From positions 124,001 to 188,000 of the forward strand of contig NZ_RBCJ01000005.1 in NCBI RefSeq assembly GCF_003626755.1: 64,000 nt of DNA, read 5' to 3'. Below the pieces are notes generated by a model. That model made no database searches. It saw only the letters and a program-made list of their open reading frames with translations, and was not told where the DNA came from. Below are positions 13,201-19,476 of this stretch, piece by piece (positions within the stretch are counted from its first letter, which is position 1; each line of letters begins with the position of its first letter). The translations under genes were made by a program, and so were the position numbers. Source of the stretch: Ulvibacterium marinum (GTDB lineage: Bacteria > Bacteroidota > Bacteroidia > Flavobacteriales > Flavobacteriaceae).

Positions 13201-13621
13201 GGGCCTGTCTTCCCTTTGCGGTCAATGAAGCAGCTTGAGCATTGGAGTTGCCCCTATAATTTACATAGAACCTATTTCCACTTGGAGATTCAAAACGTAA
13301 ACCACTATTGGTAAGTACTACCCCGGTATTGGCATTGTTTACCAAGGTAATATTGTTGTCTCCATCGCCTAGGGTCCATACTGCAGGACTTACATTAGAA
13401 ATATTAAAAGAAGCTACAGGGGCCGGATTGGTACCTCGATACGCGTTAACCGTAAAGGTTGTTGGTTCCGGGGTTGATAGATATATTGCTTGATCCCTGA
13501 TACCTTGATTATTTTGACCTTGTTTTAACGGAGGTAAATAATGAAGGTCACTTAGCTGAGCGGAAATAAAATTGCAAGAAATAAGTAACAGGAACAGAAA
13601 GCACCTTTTTAACAATTTCAT
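1217..13621 (-). CDS. Giant SprB-repeat surface protein with type IX secretion C-terminal domain
   Basis: Protein of about 4,134 residues from the preferred ATG at 13621 (MKLLKRCFLFLLLIS, a good signal peptide); the longer frame opens at 13648. Seen in order, with approximate residues: an IgGFc-binding-like N-terminal domain (30-460); a DUF11-type domain (VDKAEIMEGETATFTI, 555-650); a thrombospondin type 3 calcium-binding stretch (DFDNDGVNDV, DLDDDNDGI, near 680); a second DUF11-type domain (930-1040); about 27 Cys-containing SprB-like repeats from about 1480 to 4050, interrupted near 1810-2020 by an insert that looks like a beta-jellyroll; and a C-terminal gliding-motility-associated/T9SS type B sorting domain (IPNFFTPDGDGNND, FDRYGR, PTGDYWYII). 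By family knowledge such proteins are exported by the type IX system, displayed on the cell surface and used in gliding or adhesion. It lies directly upstream of a paralogue. The exact ligand cannot be told from sequence. Confidence 0.93.
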   Translation of the reverse strand: MKLLKRCFLFLLLISCNFISAQLSDLHYLPPLKQGQNNQGIRDQAIYLSTPEPTTFTVNAYRGTNPAPVASFNISNVSPAVWTLGDGDNNITLVNNANTGVVLTNSGLRFESPSGNRFYVNYRGNSNAQAASLTAKGRQALGTRFKWGGVPNLGAHSSKSNTLGIMATENNTTINVFGYDPGCEFRVGNNRAGITDNTYTITLNANESFVFETYIGNSPTQAHEDGWIGASIISDKDIVISNGSINFGRQVGASNRDAGIDQPVPENRLGKEYVFIRGNGNTNGWTEFPLLIATADNTQIFVNGNPAPIATLNNGDYFEVPNSYYSANAVGANMFVQTSKDVYAYQCMAGASQVYTQGLNFVAPVNCLLPDVMDNIPDIRNMAGLNVTGGMTIIAAANTPDANIQVTDGNGAVTLPASNPVAGSTDWKTFFIPNLNGDVSVQSTGPMAVGFFGYNGARGVAGYFSGFDTLPEVTLAIRGGSGCFVGSEIYEATNNNFDAFQWYENGQPIPGANSPSYSPPGAGDYFLRGTKGPCTYDSNLIQALYCDPDVVLEKTVDKAEIMEGETATFTIRVQNWGLGPLTNLQITDNIPTGLTLINAFTISGSWSGNTWNIGTLNGGEVAELELEVRGDEIDVLPLLSLTNTVTNTQDQTDTNITPDNPTALLTVHNDFDNDGVNDVTDLDDDNDGIYDEEECATLLFNISNGSNHNSDLISVDNYLVLDVFSIDNSFNLQINGNDVAGEIQFQDGASGNTANFIDGTGYGENGNPDIWTITGTHGSPLLRVIVDQAGEFRLFGTRSSNGPMEPMILTTPANIVNWNPSGNNDITIGQAVAGPTNMRGLLLTAGCDTDSDGFPDPLDLDSDDDGCSDANEYYKDNNADGGDGGEYGSGVPVVDPNDGTVNNATYIKVFAPEILLGNTSENLGGGDINGQGVNLGQTFQYVLRFQNTGDDNATNYVIRDILPNNVTLATVDVPENSIDVSDASGTTFNYDINTNTIEFQVPNNLVEVGDPEYTIRIIVTISANCSDFVDACSSQLENLAYSTFQGVLNPTVFTDEPGSSNFPCNSTPEVASNNILDDLANCSQARTVQLCGDDVLLTAGSGFGTYIWAIDNNGNGQIDGSDTVLNDGDADNDPSTLLVTNIGNYIVEKSGGGSCQDLTELITVERFGTTQTNPIITYFNQVNSDGDLDNDLYGEIVACSLDGDLLPKIFLCGENDSALIQLGITDSQSIVWQKLDETSCSDNGDDCANKNFGCTWNDVATEDNFTVTDSGEYRVVITYQNGCFSRFYFNVFKNTLDIQHTASDILCSTPGNIRVTNIGAGYGFQLVNTSNNAIVVPFSSNNGPNFDIATSGSYKIQVTQLDPISGNPIDGACIFETEDIGILERDYQVNITTTPADCNTLGTIAIQALNVLPQYSYELRLDDGSNGGQGTFVDSHLVSDDNTHTFTNVNEGNYIVITTTVDGCTDTQNITVDEIPELTLTAVTRENITCDPGIVNLTPSGGSPNPDYRMAVWSKDGIDLYPSPPSLSDIPPGSVQTASSFLFNAPLEAGDYEFIVFDDNGCHAISNVVTMEYLDSPSISASHSDIVCADDSTASLTVSVTGGTPPYQYSLDGGTNYQTADTFPNLSAGLYTITVMDSSGSGATGCVVSSDYEIDQPFRLTASAAIVEDASCNPSGALVKILNANGGQAPYEYSFDGGSNFGPVNERNLLAGTHQLVVRDALECTFNMDLTVPAQVSDPNLSYAVDYDCNGIGTITISTSNTTDFDYTYSLNGTENTPSDNNIFTNVAAGTQTVTVGYSSSIAPNQSTLFFEDFGAGTTTQIGEIGPDYCYEPQDGSVTTCNRGPAGILVNGEYTVTNRVTNPVPFWTSPQDHTNLTDGRFLAIDVSNFSDTGNPQLNNILWARRDIEVLPNEEITLNFWAYNLMNLSGAGNNPEVLIEILDNTGALIYSEVALEIPKNTNDTDWHERTISFDPGTNIDIDIVFRTNVNSNDGNDLILDDITAFQVPSVCPKTQDLAILVEADQAFDAQLLNVIDPSCNGVADGSIRFEVSNFDSLAGFEYSLDDINWIASMTSPVTTTTNLADGIYTVWVRKADENTCSVDFPVTITEPSVIVPTLGLTSEFTCSNTGATLEASATGGSPGYEYQLEDTLGNIVTSYQTGPVFPNITNGDYLVRVRDKNSCEVLLQSAMAVTVSLPQTITLTTSHTNCYDGQNNATITVQVTSGNGDYTFSINGGAPMSPSITTPTEYTFTNLGDGTYTIEVFDTYGCSASNTATPVIIDQVLLAQIDAVDVTDCADGSITVTPSGGDGNYVYAFLPTGSTVADSDFGTSHTFTVTSGSAGGYDVYVRDNNGSVTPNPYCQFVQMVTVGNAPVLAFTTTPTDPECHDGLGSIDITITAGDAPFTIEILDLDNGGASDQTVNNVLANDYTFFNLNPGDYAISVTDTHGCPMTDTPVTLNNPDELTATVTGETPGDCTGLPTDFGFNVTGYPTTIGTVEFSDDAGATWQSSDQFRGYNSGQIVHPSLRTVDGSGNTICQTDLPQFIIPYPLDNLDITLSALVVNCNELQVVVQGSQGVAPYQYAFSDDPANFDPTTATWFPGESTHKDGSPVLAGHGRYEWLGLVPGRTYVFYVQDNNSCTRQSDVNVNNLITQPLGITSSLTPSCNGSNNGSITYTIVENIVSPGTEMQWSFYDISSGTPVLVSDSGGNVPFSAPQTLTFNSLGTGSYFIEVTKMDGAVSSCVSASENELLEELDAITGTPGMLRDIACNRTGLIEIPDISGGGGTYYYDVTGPAPFAPITGTLDNPIEVPANSPSGSYTVSVTDQYGCSTPLGNVNLNLSPNPDIHNIEVNNCGPQASITVTSFSAAPIHYSIDNGAGYTASNNTGLFTNVPLGTYTATILDGNGCGDTDTVTVHPSLQANANLVQNLGCGVGHEAEILVEATHGSGNYEYEIVGTSSTLISRQALAINPTAVPALTADTYTVHIYDIGVDGPECSRTFTVVVVPAVVPSISVDAFTNATCNGANDGTLTVTATNLVAGTHVIEIVSGTGAVLSTFPISAPNGGNTVTFQNLEATGSGINYTVRVTSPNGCFAETTQVISEPDVITVNTIDPVPYECSSGNTFGNASLTFAGANGGSGNYVRYEFIRDGNLVQGGTNPTWIETDFAGGNYLINVYDENGCMGSTSPIIVPFDEMAIPTIHVSQDISCSNTGEEIRIDVTGSVTNSTTNLGNYQFTVLSAGTYTQDAIHENVFTELQPGTHTFAVRNIATECEIIVDHVVEEPNTFDVTVEKLSDVVCFGTDGSIRLTLVDATYSGGFSWSIFDTNGTPSDRSDDGLAIVHGNSANLGPTSPIAVPAGNYLVEVVQDALPECSQVRSFSIATPSAPITLSPIDLTNVGCSNHQGSALIAPTGGQGPYTIALTHVGSGTTTVETSVSSHLFQGLSDGDYNVSITDALTCNRVFNSAFNLALPSPITGTISNTTLVCQGDTNASVSISPGNINYRYVLNTYSDAAGGTLLSTSVSQDDRTFTNLGAGFYSIVITDDFGCTETSSIVEIENPVDVQAQLFTSQALSCQMDTELLLVASGGTGPYEWSEDNSNFIPMNNVQGAGTHLFTNVASGNDYQYYIRDSFNCISIISNEVSVDPFADLSVPLDTSAANINCNGNATAAIRANANGGLGNYEYALFDADSNTEILPNQPNGLFTDLSAGNYYVRVQSGDCEAISQVVPIAEPEPLVVDPIISEISCADSNDGSILLEVTGGSGAYQFAISPNLNQFDDENSFDELAPGDYTIIVQDGNGCFELVEFSLTPPDALAVTSTVSDEICYQSNDGTITLEITGGTAPYYTSLNSNEDADFAQDVLDYSGLPSGNHMVYIKDANGCEITEVFQVQSGVNLAGEAVVQYECDPQGSTSNSVQIVFQDPSISNEVLYGLDTDEPLDMQLEPVFENLTGGPHIITVVHSNGCSTTFPFEVTIFDPLELQLREGDINQISTEALGGSGNYTFIFNDEPPTTDQAYYIRETGTYTVTVTDENGCSITQEIFMEFIDIEIPNFFTPDGDGNNDSWAPRNIEQYPNIFIKIFDRYGRNIFQFQGNQDSWDGQYKFNGLPTGDYWYIIKLNGIEDEREFVGNFTLYR
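1480..9200 (-). repeat. Array of about 27 SprB-type protein repeats
   Basis: Within the giant gene, units of roughly 80-110 codons recur. Each usually starts with a Cys in a context such as ISCADSNDGSI, has a central TGG-x-PY-x-YS-like motif (VTGGTPPYQYSLDGG, VTGGSGAYQFAIS, TPSGGDGNYVYAF), continues with LxxGxYxIxVxD and closes with NGC or YGC. I counted the units by eye, so the number is approximate. The units differ clearly in sequence, so this is old domain duplication and not a recent tandem DNA repeat. An insert without the repeat pattern lies at about 8210-7590. Confidence 0.75.
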
Positions 13622-13930
13622 TTGATACCGGTCAAAACTGGGGGCCATGAGTACTATAATTGTAGTTGTTTATAACAAAGAAAATTGCTTTGGTAGTCAA
13701 AAGCAGATATTTGTTGTTAACTGCAAGAGGATAGTGGTGAGGCCTATTGCATTTGTTGTTTCAGCCTAATAGATGAACCATCATTTGAGAAGCCAAATTC
13801 GTTCTAAGGGTAAATAATACGTTTAAAGGAAAGCACTAGGTCTTGGATGTACCTCTAACATCACTTATTGTATTGGAATTTGGGAGAGAACCATTTCTTC
13901 TCGTGGAGATGAGCAAAAACCAGGGTGTAA

Positions 13931-14131
13931 AATTGCAAAGTACTTCGAATGGATGAATCCCCAGAAATAGAGGTTGTTTTTATTGAAAGTGATGAACGGC
14001 CTACAGGCTTAGGTGAACCTGGCACACCACCTTTGGCTCCGGCAGTATTAAACGCCATTTTTGACGTAAGTGGTAAACGTATACGGAAAATACCGGTCAC
14101 CAAACAGGATATTTATGGCATTGATACTTAA
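13931..14131 (+). pseudogene. C-terminal remnant of a molybdopterin-binding oxidoreductase subunit (IorB/xanthine dehydrogenase-like)
   Basis: The plus strand encodes about 66 residues reading [17 protein letters not shown], then [30 protein letters not shown] and a stop at 14131. This matches the conserved C-terminal end of the large molybdenum-binding subunit of isoquinoline 1-oxidoreductase and aldehyde/xanthine dehydrogenase-type enzymes, where GEPGTPP-APA is a hallmark. The full protein is normally over 700 residues. Here an in-frame TAA at 13928-13930 closes the frame, and I find no recognisable upstream part of the gene in any plus frame between 13649 and 13930. The gene has therefore lost all but its last few per cent. 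No FeS partner subunit is in the window. An ATG at 13949 could still start a 60-codon peptide, but a function is unlikely. Confidence 0.75.
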
Positions 14132-14154
14132 GCTCATTCTAGAAACAGAAATTC

Positions 14155-14826
14155 TTAAGGTTTTAGTTTCCTTGTAATCTGGGCAATCTCTTTTATCGTT
14201 TGATCAATAAATGGACTTTTTTCGAGATACTTATTTGCATCTTTATTCATGGATTTTAGATCATGGATGGTAAGGTAATCTGGATGATAAATCTCTACAA
14301 TCGTAGCATATTGAAACCTTTTTTTATTTTTTTCGATGTAAAATCCATACATATATATTGCCAATTCTGAATAGGCAATATTACCCATAAGGGTATATAC
14401 CTTGGACAAATCCTTCGAAGGTGATAGTTCACCAAAAAAAACACTTTCCTTTCCAATCTCCCAGCCGTTATTTTTAAAAACACGTCCTATAGATCCTCCC
14501 TTTACAATCTCCCTATGTTCTTCCAAGAAGGTCGAATCAATTACCTCAGAGTAATTTACAAGAGCGAAGGTTCGCGTTATCTTTTTGTCGTCCTGTGAAC
14601 TATAGAGATTGGATATTCTTGTTTTGGAATCGTCACTAAAGATTTTAATGGCATAACTTCCATACTTCATTTTAATCCGTTCACTATTCAGTAGTTTAGG
14701 CGATAAAATTGAGTCATAAGCGACCGAGGGCGATTCTGGATTCTGTTTTTTAAGGGCACAACCTGTAAGATTAAAAAATATACTCGCCAACAGGATTAGA
14801 ATATATACGTATTGTTTGTTTTTCAT
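14155..14826 (-). CDS. Hypothetical lipoprotein
   Basis: Protein of 223 residues from the ATG at 14826; a longer frame opens at 14898, but its extra 24 residues are polar and would bury the signal peptide. The chosen start gives MKNKQYVYILILLASIFFN followed by LTGC, a lipobox, so the mature protein should be a lipid-anchored envelope protein starting at that Cys. The rest is a soluble, lysine-rich domain with no motif I recognise (YGSYAIKIF, GWEIGKESVFFGELSP, YATIVEIYHPDYL). It stands alone between the oxidoreductase remnant and the end of the phosphonate operon and may have its own promoter in 14827-15021. I do not assign a function. Confidence 0.7.
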   Translation of the reverse strand: MKNKQYVYILILLASIFFNLTGCALKKQNPESPSVAYDSILSPKLLNSERIKMKYGSYAIKIFSDDSKTRISNLYSSQDDKKITRTFALVNYSEVIDSTFLEEHREIVKGGSIGRVFKNNGWEIGKESVFFGELSPSKDLSKVYTLMGNIAYSELAIYMYGFYIEKNKKRFQYATIVEIYHPDYLTIHDLKSMNKDANKYLEKSPFIDQTIKEIAQITRKLKP

Positions 14827-15021
14827 TTCTATAGGTTGTTGTTCGTTTATACGTAGAACCCCTACCCTATCGGTTAGATAGCTCCTTAAACTTCGCATAG
14901 GTAGTGAAAAAGTGTTTTATCCACACTTAACAAAGTAATGTACAATTACGATTTTACAATAATTTAAGTTTGAAGTTTTAATATGCTTTTGTCTTACTAA
15001 GGAGCAGTAAAGCCGAAGAAG

Positions 15022-16299
15022 TCAATGTGCCATTTGTCTATCAGGACTTTTGAAATTCCATTTCAACGCTGCCAGTCCTCCGCCAATAAACGCCATGATC
15101 ACAAAGAAATTAAAAAGATTGTCCCATCCGTAGTTTTCATTGATCAAAATAACAATATAGCCGGAGAACATTTGCCCTATGGATCCCATACCATTGATAA
15201 TACCGGCAGCGGTTGCCGCCCCTTTTTTTCCACCAACATCCATTGATCCTGCAGTAGAAATAAGTGAATCGGGCCCATAGGTAGCCATACCTATCAACGC
15301 AATACTGATGATGGTTGCCGTTTTTCCGAAAGGAACCAAATACGGATGTATTAAACAAGCCAGACCAAGCCCGATTAACATTATGGCTACAGTGCTGAAT
15401 CGCTTCGAATTGAAAAGTCTATCAGAAGCATAACCGGCAATAATGACACCGAAAAATCCGATCAGTTCAAAAACAGACGACATATACCCTGCTTCACTTA
15501 CATCATATTTCAAGGCCCTTTCAAGATAAACAGGAAGCCAAAACAAAAAGGCATAGCGAGTCATCTTAAGAATCATATAACAAATGGAATAAATCCAAAG
15601 TGCGTTATTTTTAAGAAGTAAACCCAAAATTTTCATTTTTTCGGATTTTCCATCCATTTTAAACTCATACCGATTTTCGAGTATACTGGGAAGATTAATT
15701 TCCTTTGGATTATTTCTGGTAAAAAGTAGGTAGACGAAAGCAACTACAAAAATGATTATGGAGGGAAAAATATAACCTCTTTTCCAACCCCATTCCGAAA
15801 GGAAATCCATATCAAAAGCAACATAAGTAGCAAAAATCGTTGCCAAGAATGCCCCGATAACATAGCAGGTAGACCACCACGACATTACAATACCCCTTTC
15901 ATTTGCCTTAAACCAAGGTGTCATATTCTTGATAAGTCCACTCCAACCAGTGGATTGGCCATAGCCGTTCACTGCAATTAAGAAGATGATTATCCCGACT
16001 GAAAAAGACATTCCGAGAAACAGGTTTCCGATAGCTGCAAGAAACAAACCAAAGCTTACTACTTTACGAGGACCAAAAACATCTGATAAAAATCCGTTCA
16101 AAAACTGTCCTAAAGTATAAACCAGGCTATAAACAAAGATGATTCCTGCATAATCCGAATTTGATAGACCCAAATCGGTTTCCATGGAACTCCAGGTAAC
16201 CGACAGGTTTTTCCTTCCAAAATATAATCCTGCGTAAGCAATCCAAGTCAGTATAAATATTCTTTTTCTCCAATAATTTTGAGCTGTGGTCAATGCCAT
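15022..16299 (-). CDS. OPA-family MFS transporter, candidate phosphonate (2-aminoethylphosphonate) importer
   Basis: Protein of 425 residues with about 12 hydrophobic segments. The N-terminal pattern YAGLYFGRKNLSVTWSSM with LGLSNSDYAGI, and the loop GWSGLIKNMTPWFKANERG, match the organophosphate:phosphate antiporter (OPA) branch of the major facilitator superfamily, which includes GlpT and UhpT. By family knowledge these carriers exchange organic phosphates for phosphate across the inner membrane. It is the last gene of the phnA-phnY-phnW-regulator operon, two bases after the regulator's stop codon. I infer that it imports 2-aminoethylphosphonate or a related phosphonate in place of the usual ABC system. 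The substrate is inferred from context only; glycerol-3-phosphate or another phosphate ester would also fit the family. Confidence 0.85.
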   Translation of the reverse strand: MALTTAQNYWRKRIFILTWIAYAGLYFGRKNLSVTWSSMETDLGLSNSDYAGIIFVYSLVYTLGQFLNGFLSDVFGPRKVVSFGLFLAAIGNLFLGMSFSVGIIIFLIAVNGYGQSTGWSGLIKNMTPWFKANERGIVMSWWSTCYVIGAFLATIFATYVAFDMDFLSEWGWKRGYIFPSIIIFVVAFVYLLFTRNNPKEINLPSILENRYEFKMDGKSEKMKILGLLLKNNALWIYSICYMILKMTRYAFLFWLPVYLERALKYDVSEAGYMSSVFELIGFFGVIIAGYASDRLFNSKRFSTVAIMLIGLGLACLIHPYLVPFGKTATIISIALIGMATYGPDSLISTAGSMDVGGKKGAATAAGIINGMGSIGQMFSGYIVILINENYGWDNLFNFFVIMAFIGGGLAALKWNFKSPDRQMAH

Positions 16300-16301
16300 T
16301 A

Positions 16302-16871
16302 TTAGTACGCTTGCTTTTTTATCATATACATTTTAAGCATGGTCGCCGAGGCCTTGTACTCATTTTGAACGGCATGTGGAATAGATCCGTCGAAGAACAA
16401 AATATCACCCTCTTCCAGTATCAGTGTTACATCATTGATTATATAATTTACCTTACCCTGAATAACATAAATAAGCTCAATGGCATCAGTAGAGATCGGT
16501 TCTCTGTAAACGTCCGTATTTACTTTTACCAAATAGGTCCTTAGGTTACTTTCGGATAGATTATTTGAAAATAGAAACGTGTATTCCAACCCCAATGAAT
16601 CGTCTCGTTCTTCAATCGTTCCTTCTCCTTTTCGAATAAGGATATATTTTTCAGCGTTGTTCGCTGCCAGATTTAATTCGGAAAGATCAATTTGTAACGA
16701 CTGCATTATTTTTAATAAAACTGGAAGTGAAGGTGTTGTTCGAAAGTTTTCTATTTTAGAAATCAACCCTATGCTAACATCGCTCATTTCTGCAACTTGT
16801 TTTAGACTTAGGCCTTTGTTCTGCCTAATTCTCTTTAGCTGCTTTCCAAGGTTTACGAGTATATCTTCCAT
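16302..16871 (-). CDS. XRE-family regulator with C-terminal cupin domain
   Basis: Protein of 189 residues with two parts. Residues of about 8-62 form a classic XRE helix-turn-helix (LKRIRQNKGLSLKQVAEMS, DVSIGLISKIEN). Residues of about 115-185 form a small cupin barrel (LIYVIQGKVNYIINDV, LEEGDILFFDGSIPHAVQNE). By family knowledge such proteins are one-component regulators in which the cupin binds a small effector. It lies inside the phosphonate operon, between phnW (11-base gap) and the transporter (2-base gap), so it probably senses an intermediate of this pathway and controls its own operon. The perfect palindrome over the operon promoter at 20726-20740 is the obvious candidate operator. 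Whether it represses or activates is not visible. Confidence 0.88.
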   Translation of the reverse strand: MEDILVNLGKQLKRIRQNKGLSLKQVAEMSDVSIGLISKIENFRTTPSLPVLLKIMQSLQIDLSELNLAANNAEKYILIRKGEGTIEERDDSLGLEYTFLFSNNLSESNLRTYLVKVNTDVYREPISTDAIELIYVIQGKVNYIINDVTLILEEGDILFFDGSIPHAVQNEYKASATMLKMYMIKKQAY

Positions 16872-16882
16872 GTTAGGTAATT

Positions 16883-18001
16883 TTATTTGAGGTAATTTAT
16901 TTGAATAAGATAGGCTTTTAGAACTTTTAAGAAAGCTTCAATATCGGTATAATCTATTTGCCCTATGTTAGAAATCCGAAATGTATCATAATTATTCACT
17001 TTGCCCGGATAGATCGTAAATCCTTTCTCAAAGAAAAAATCATGCATTTCCTCAAAGTCGTATTTCTCGGTAGCGGGCTCTATAATAGAGGTGATAATTT
17101 TTGAATGGTGCTCTTTGTCTATCAAATACTCCAATCCCAATTCTTCGATACCGTTCAGCAAAGTTTCCCATGATCTACCATACCTCGCATACCGCTTTTC
17201 AATAGTTTCCTCTTTGGTTTCAAGAATAGCCTGTTTTAATGCATAAAAGGTTTGTACCGGAGGGGTGAACCTAGTTTGGTGCGTTTTTTCAAAATAGGCA
17301 TATTGAGCGTACAAATTCAAATATAGGTTGCGCATTGGAATGACCTCGGTCTCCAACAACACCTGTCTATTGCAAATGGCAAAACCGATTCCGGCCATAC
17401 CTTGGATATTCTTGTTGGAGCTAGCCGCTAAATAATCGATGTTCATCAACTTCATGTTAACAGGGATAGCGGCAAAACCACTCATTGAATCCACAATAAA
17501 TTGTATCTTATAGGTAGCACATAGCTTACCTATAGCCGAAATATCATTCAACAAACCTGTTGTAGTTTCATGATGAATCATTGCGAGATGGGTCAATCCT
17601 TTCTCAAATTTTATGGCATCCTCCAGATTTTTTAAATCTATCGGCTCTATGGATGATGATTTGAAAACTAAAGTATCTATTTTATATGCGCTGGTAATTT
17701 GGCACATACGTTTACCATAGGCTCCATTATCTATAATTAGGATTTTACCGTTTTCAGGAATTACCGAGCTTAATATCGCCTCGACCGTTGCTGTTCCTGA
17801 ACCTCCAAAGAAAACGGTAGCATAATCCTTGGGGTCTCCAACAAATCGTGTGATTTCGGTGGCGCAATACTCCATTAGGTCGCCAAATTCCTTCTCTCTA
17901 GGGCAAATATCCGGTATAACCTGCGCAAATTTCACAGTGTCCGTAGTTGTAGCGGGCCCAGGATTTAATAATACGTTTCTGGTAATTTGTTTTATTGACA
18001 T
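16883..18001 (-). CDS. phnW: 2-aminoethylphosphonate:pyruvate transaminase
   Basis: Protein of 372 residues of the class V aminotransferase family. It carries LLNPGPATTTDTVK at the N-terminus, FFGGSGTATVEA, HHETTTGLLNDI, a PLP-ring Asp in FIVDSMSGFAA (about D171) and the Schiff-base lysine in ASSNKNIQGMAGIGFAICN (about K197), the pattern of PhnW. The enzyme converts 2-aminoethylphosphonate plus pyruvate into phosphonoacetaldehyde and alanine in the cytosol. The gene follows phnY by 21 bases and precedes the regulator by 11. No phnX phosphonatase is nearby; the neighbouring phnY and phnA show that the aldehyde is oxidised and then hydrolysed. Alanine:glyoxylate transaminases are related, but the neighbours argue strongly for PhnW. 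Confidence 0.93.
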   Translation of the reverse strand: MSIKQITRNVLLNPGPATTTDTVKFAQVIPDICPREKEFGDLMEYCATEITRFVGDPKDYATVFFGGSGTATVEAILSSVIPENGKILIIDNGAYGKRMCQITSAYKIDTLVFKSSSIEPIDLKNLEDAIKFEKGLTHLAMIHHETTTGLLNDISAIGKLCATYKIQFIVDSMSGFAAIPVNMKLMNIDYLAASSNKNIQGMAGIGFAICNRQVLLETEVIPMRNLYLNLYAQYAYFEKTHQTRFTPPVQTFYALKQAILETKEETIEKRYARYGRSWETLLNGIEELGLEYLIDKEHHSKIITSIIEPATEKYDFEEMHDFFFEKGFTIYPGKVNNYDTFRISNIGQIDYTDIEAFLKVLKAYLIQINYLK

Positions 18002-18022
18002 GTGTTCTATTCCATTTTTAGA

Positions 18023-19450
18023 TTAGGCAATGTCCCAAGGAAGGGAATATGTTTTTACATAGGTATAGCCTTTCATGGTCTCTATTACCCCTTCCTTATA
18101 ACCAAGACCGGAATCTTTTACCCCTCCGAACGGCGTCCATTCCAAGCGATAACTTGGGGCTTCATTTACGTTTACGGTACCTGTATCCAGCTCGGTAATT
18201 ACCCTTTGAATGGATGGCCAATGGTTGCTGACCACACCTCCAGACAATCCGTAGGGCGTATCATTGGCAATTTCAATGGCCTCATCCAAGGTTTTAAAGC
18301 GAATAATGGGCGCCACTGGGCCAAAGGTTTCTTTTGCCACCACCTCGTGTGTATTTTGAACATGGTCCAAAACTGTTGGAGCAAAGAGTGCCCCATCCCT
18401 TTTATGGCCGGCCAAACATACGGCACCATTGTCTATGGCATTCTGTACGCGGGCTTCCATTTCTTTGGCTGCTTCTTCGGTAATGACGGTACCCATGTCG
18501 TTTTCTTCATTGTACGGATCTCCATATTTCAGTGCCTTGACCCTATCGGCCAATTTTTGGGCATAGGTGTCGGCCAAACTTTCGTGAACCAATATCCTTC
18601 GTATAGCGGTACAACGCTGTGCCGAATTTTTGAAGGTCCCAGCCATGGTAACTTGCACGGCCTCGTCCACATCTGCATCTTCCAAAACAAGTAATGCCGA
18701 ACTTCCCCCGAGTTCCAAGACCAACTTTTTGTACCCTGCTTTGGATGCTATTATCTTTCCTACCCTACTACCTCCCGTAAAAGAAACCATGGTAATATCA
18801 GGGTGTACGGTCATCATTTCAGCGGTGGCTTGAATATCAGCGCCATTTATTACGTTCAACATGTTGGGTGGCAACCCACAGTCCAGCGCCAATTGTGCAA
18901 AATAGTATGCGGACAAGGGTGTTCGTTCCGAGGGTTTTAAAACTACGGTGTTATTAGTCGCAATTGCAGGGGCAATTTTATGCACCACCTGATTCATGGG
19001 ATGGTTAAAGGGTGTAATGGCACTGATCAGTCCTAAAGGAACGCGGGTTGTATAAATTCTTCTGGGCTTTCCGTTTTTGGATACATCGCAGGGAAATACC
19101 TGGGAATCGTCATCCAAGGTTTTCATTGCAGAAAATCTTAGTACATCGGAAACACGACTGGCCTCATATCGTGTATCTTTTAAGCACAGACCTGTTTCAT
19201 CGGTAATCATGCGGCTTACCTCATCCACCCTTTCCTCTAGTGCGTCGGCTATTTTGTTTAGAATATCGTACCGCTCGTATCTGGTCAGCGTAATTTTTGC
19301 ATTCTTGGTATCCCTTAATACTTCGTCCAAGGTTTTGTTATCGATAGATGAGACCCTTCCCACCTTTTTTTTTGTATAAGGATTGAACACATCTATCCAT
19401 TCATTGCCCTTTACTTGCCTTCCGTTAATTATACTTCCAAATTCGATCAT
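18023..19450 (-). CDS. phnY: Phosphonoacetaldehyde dehydrogenase
   Basis: Protein of 475 residues of the NAD(P)-dependent aldehyde dehydrogenase superfamily, full length. The general-base Glu lies in LVLELGGSS (about E246) and the nucleophile Cys in NSAQRCTAIRR (about C280). The Arg directly before the Cys and the Asn-His pair in PFNHPMNQV (about 149-150) agree with what I remember of phosphonate-binding positions in characterised PhnY; the other aldehyde dehydrogenase in this window lacks this Arg. The reaction is phosphonoacetaldehyde + NAD+ to phosphonoacetate. It sits between phnA (26-base gap upstream) and phnW (21-base gap downstream), completing the PhnW-PhnY-PhnA route. Confidence 0.9.
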   Translation of the reverse strand: MIEFGSIINGRQVKGNEWIDVFNPYTKKKVGRVSSIDNKTLDEVLRDTKNAKITLTRYERYDILNKIADALEERVDEVSRMITDETGLCLKDTRYEASRVSDVLRFSAMKTLDDDSQVFPCDVSKNGKPRRIYTTRVPLGLISAITPFNHPMNQVVHKIAPAIATNNTVVLKPSERTPLSAYYFAQLALDCGLPPNMLNVINGADIQATAEMMTVHPDITMVSFTGGSRVGKIIASKAGYKKLVLELGGSSALLVLEDADVDEAVQVTMAGTFKNSAQRCTAIRRILVHESLADTYAQKLADRVKALKYGDPYNEENDMGTVITEEAAKEMEARVQNAIDNGAVCLAGHKRDGALFAPTVLDHVQNTHEVVAKETFGPVAPIIRFKTLDEAIEIANDTPYGLSGGVVSNHWPSIQRVITELDTGTVNVNEAPSYRLEWTPFGGVKDSGLGYKEGVIETMKGYTYVKTYSLPWDIA

Positions 19451-19476
19451 GGTGTTACTTTTGGTGGTTCCAGTGT

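Noticed and set aside
13861-14103. A minus-strand 80-codon frame overlapping the oxidoreductase remnant
   Set aside because: The plus strand carries a clear family signature there; the minus frame is its shadow.
14827-15021. A promoter for the lipoprotein gene (TTG, 19 bases, TACTTTG)
   Set aside because: The -7 part lacks one base of the consensus, so I do not list it as a feature, although the spacing is suggestive.
16883-18001. Reading the class V aminotransferase as alanine:glyoxylate transaminase or serine-pyruvate transaminase
   Set aside because: It is in one operon with phnY and phnA genes whose specific residues are intact.
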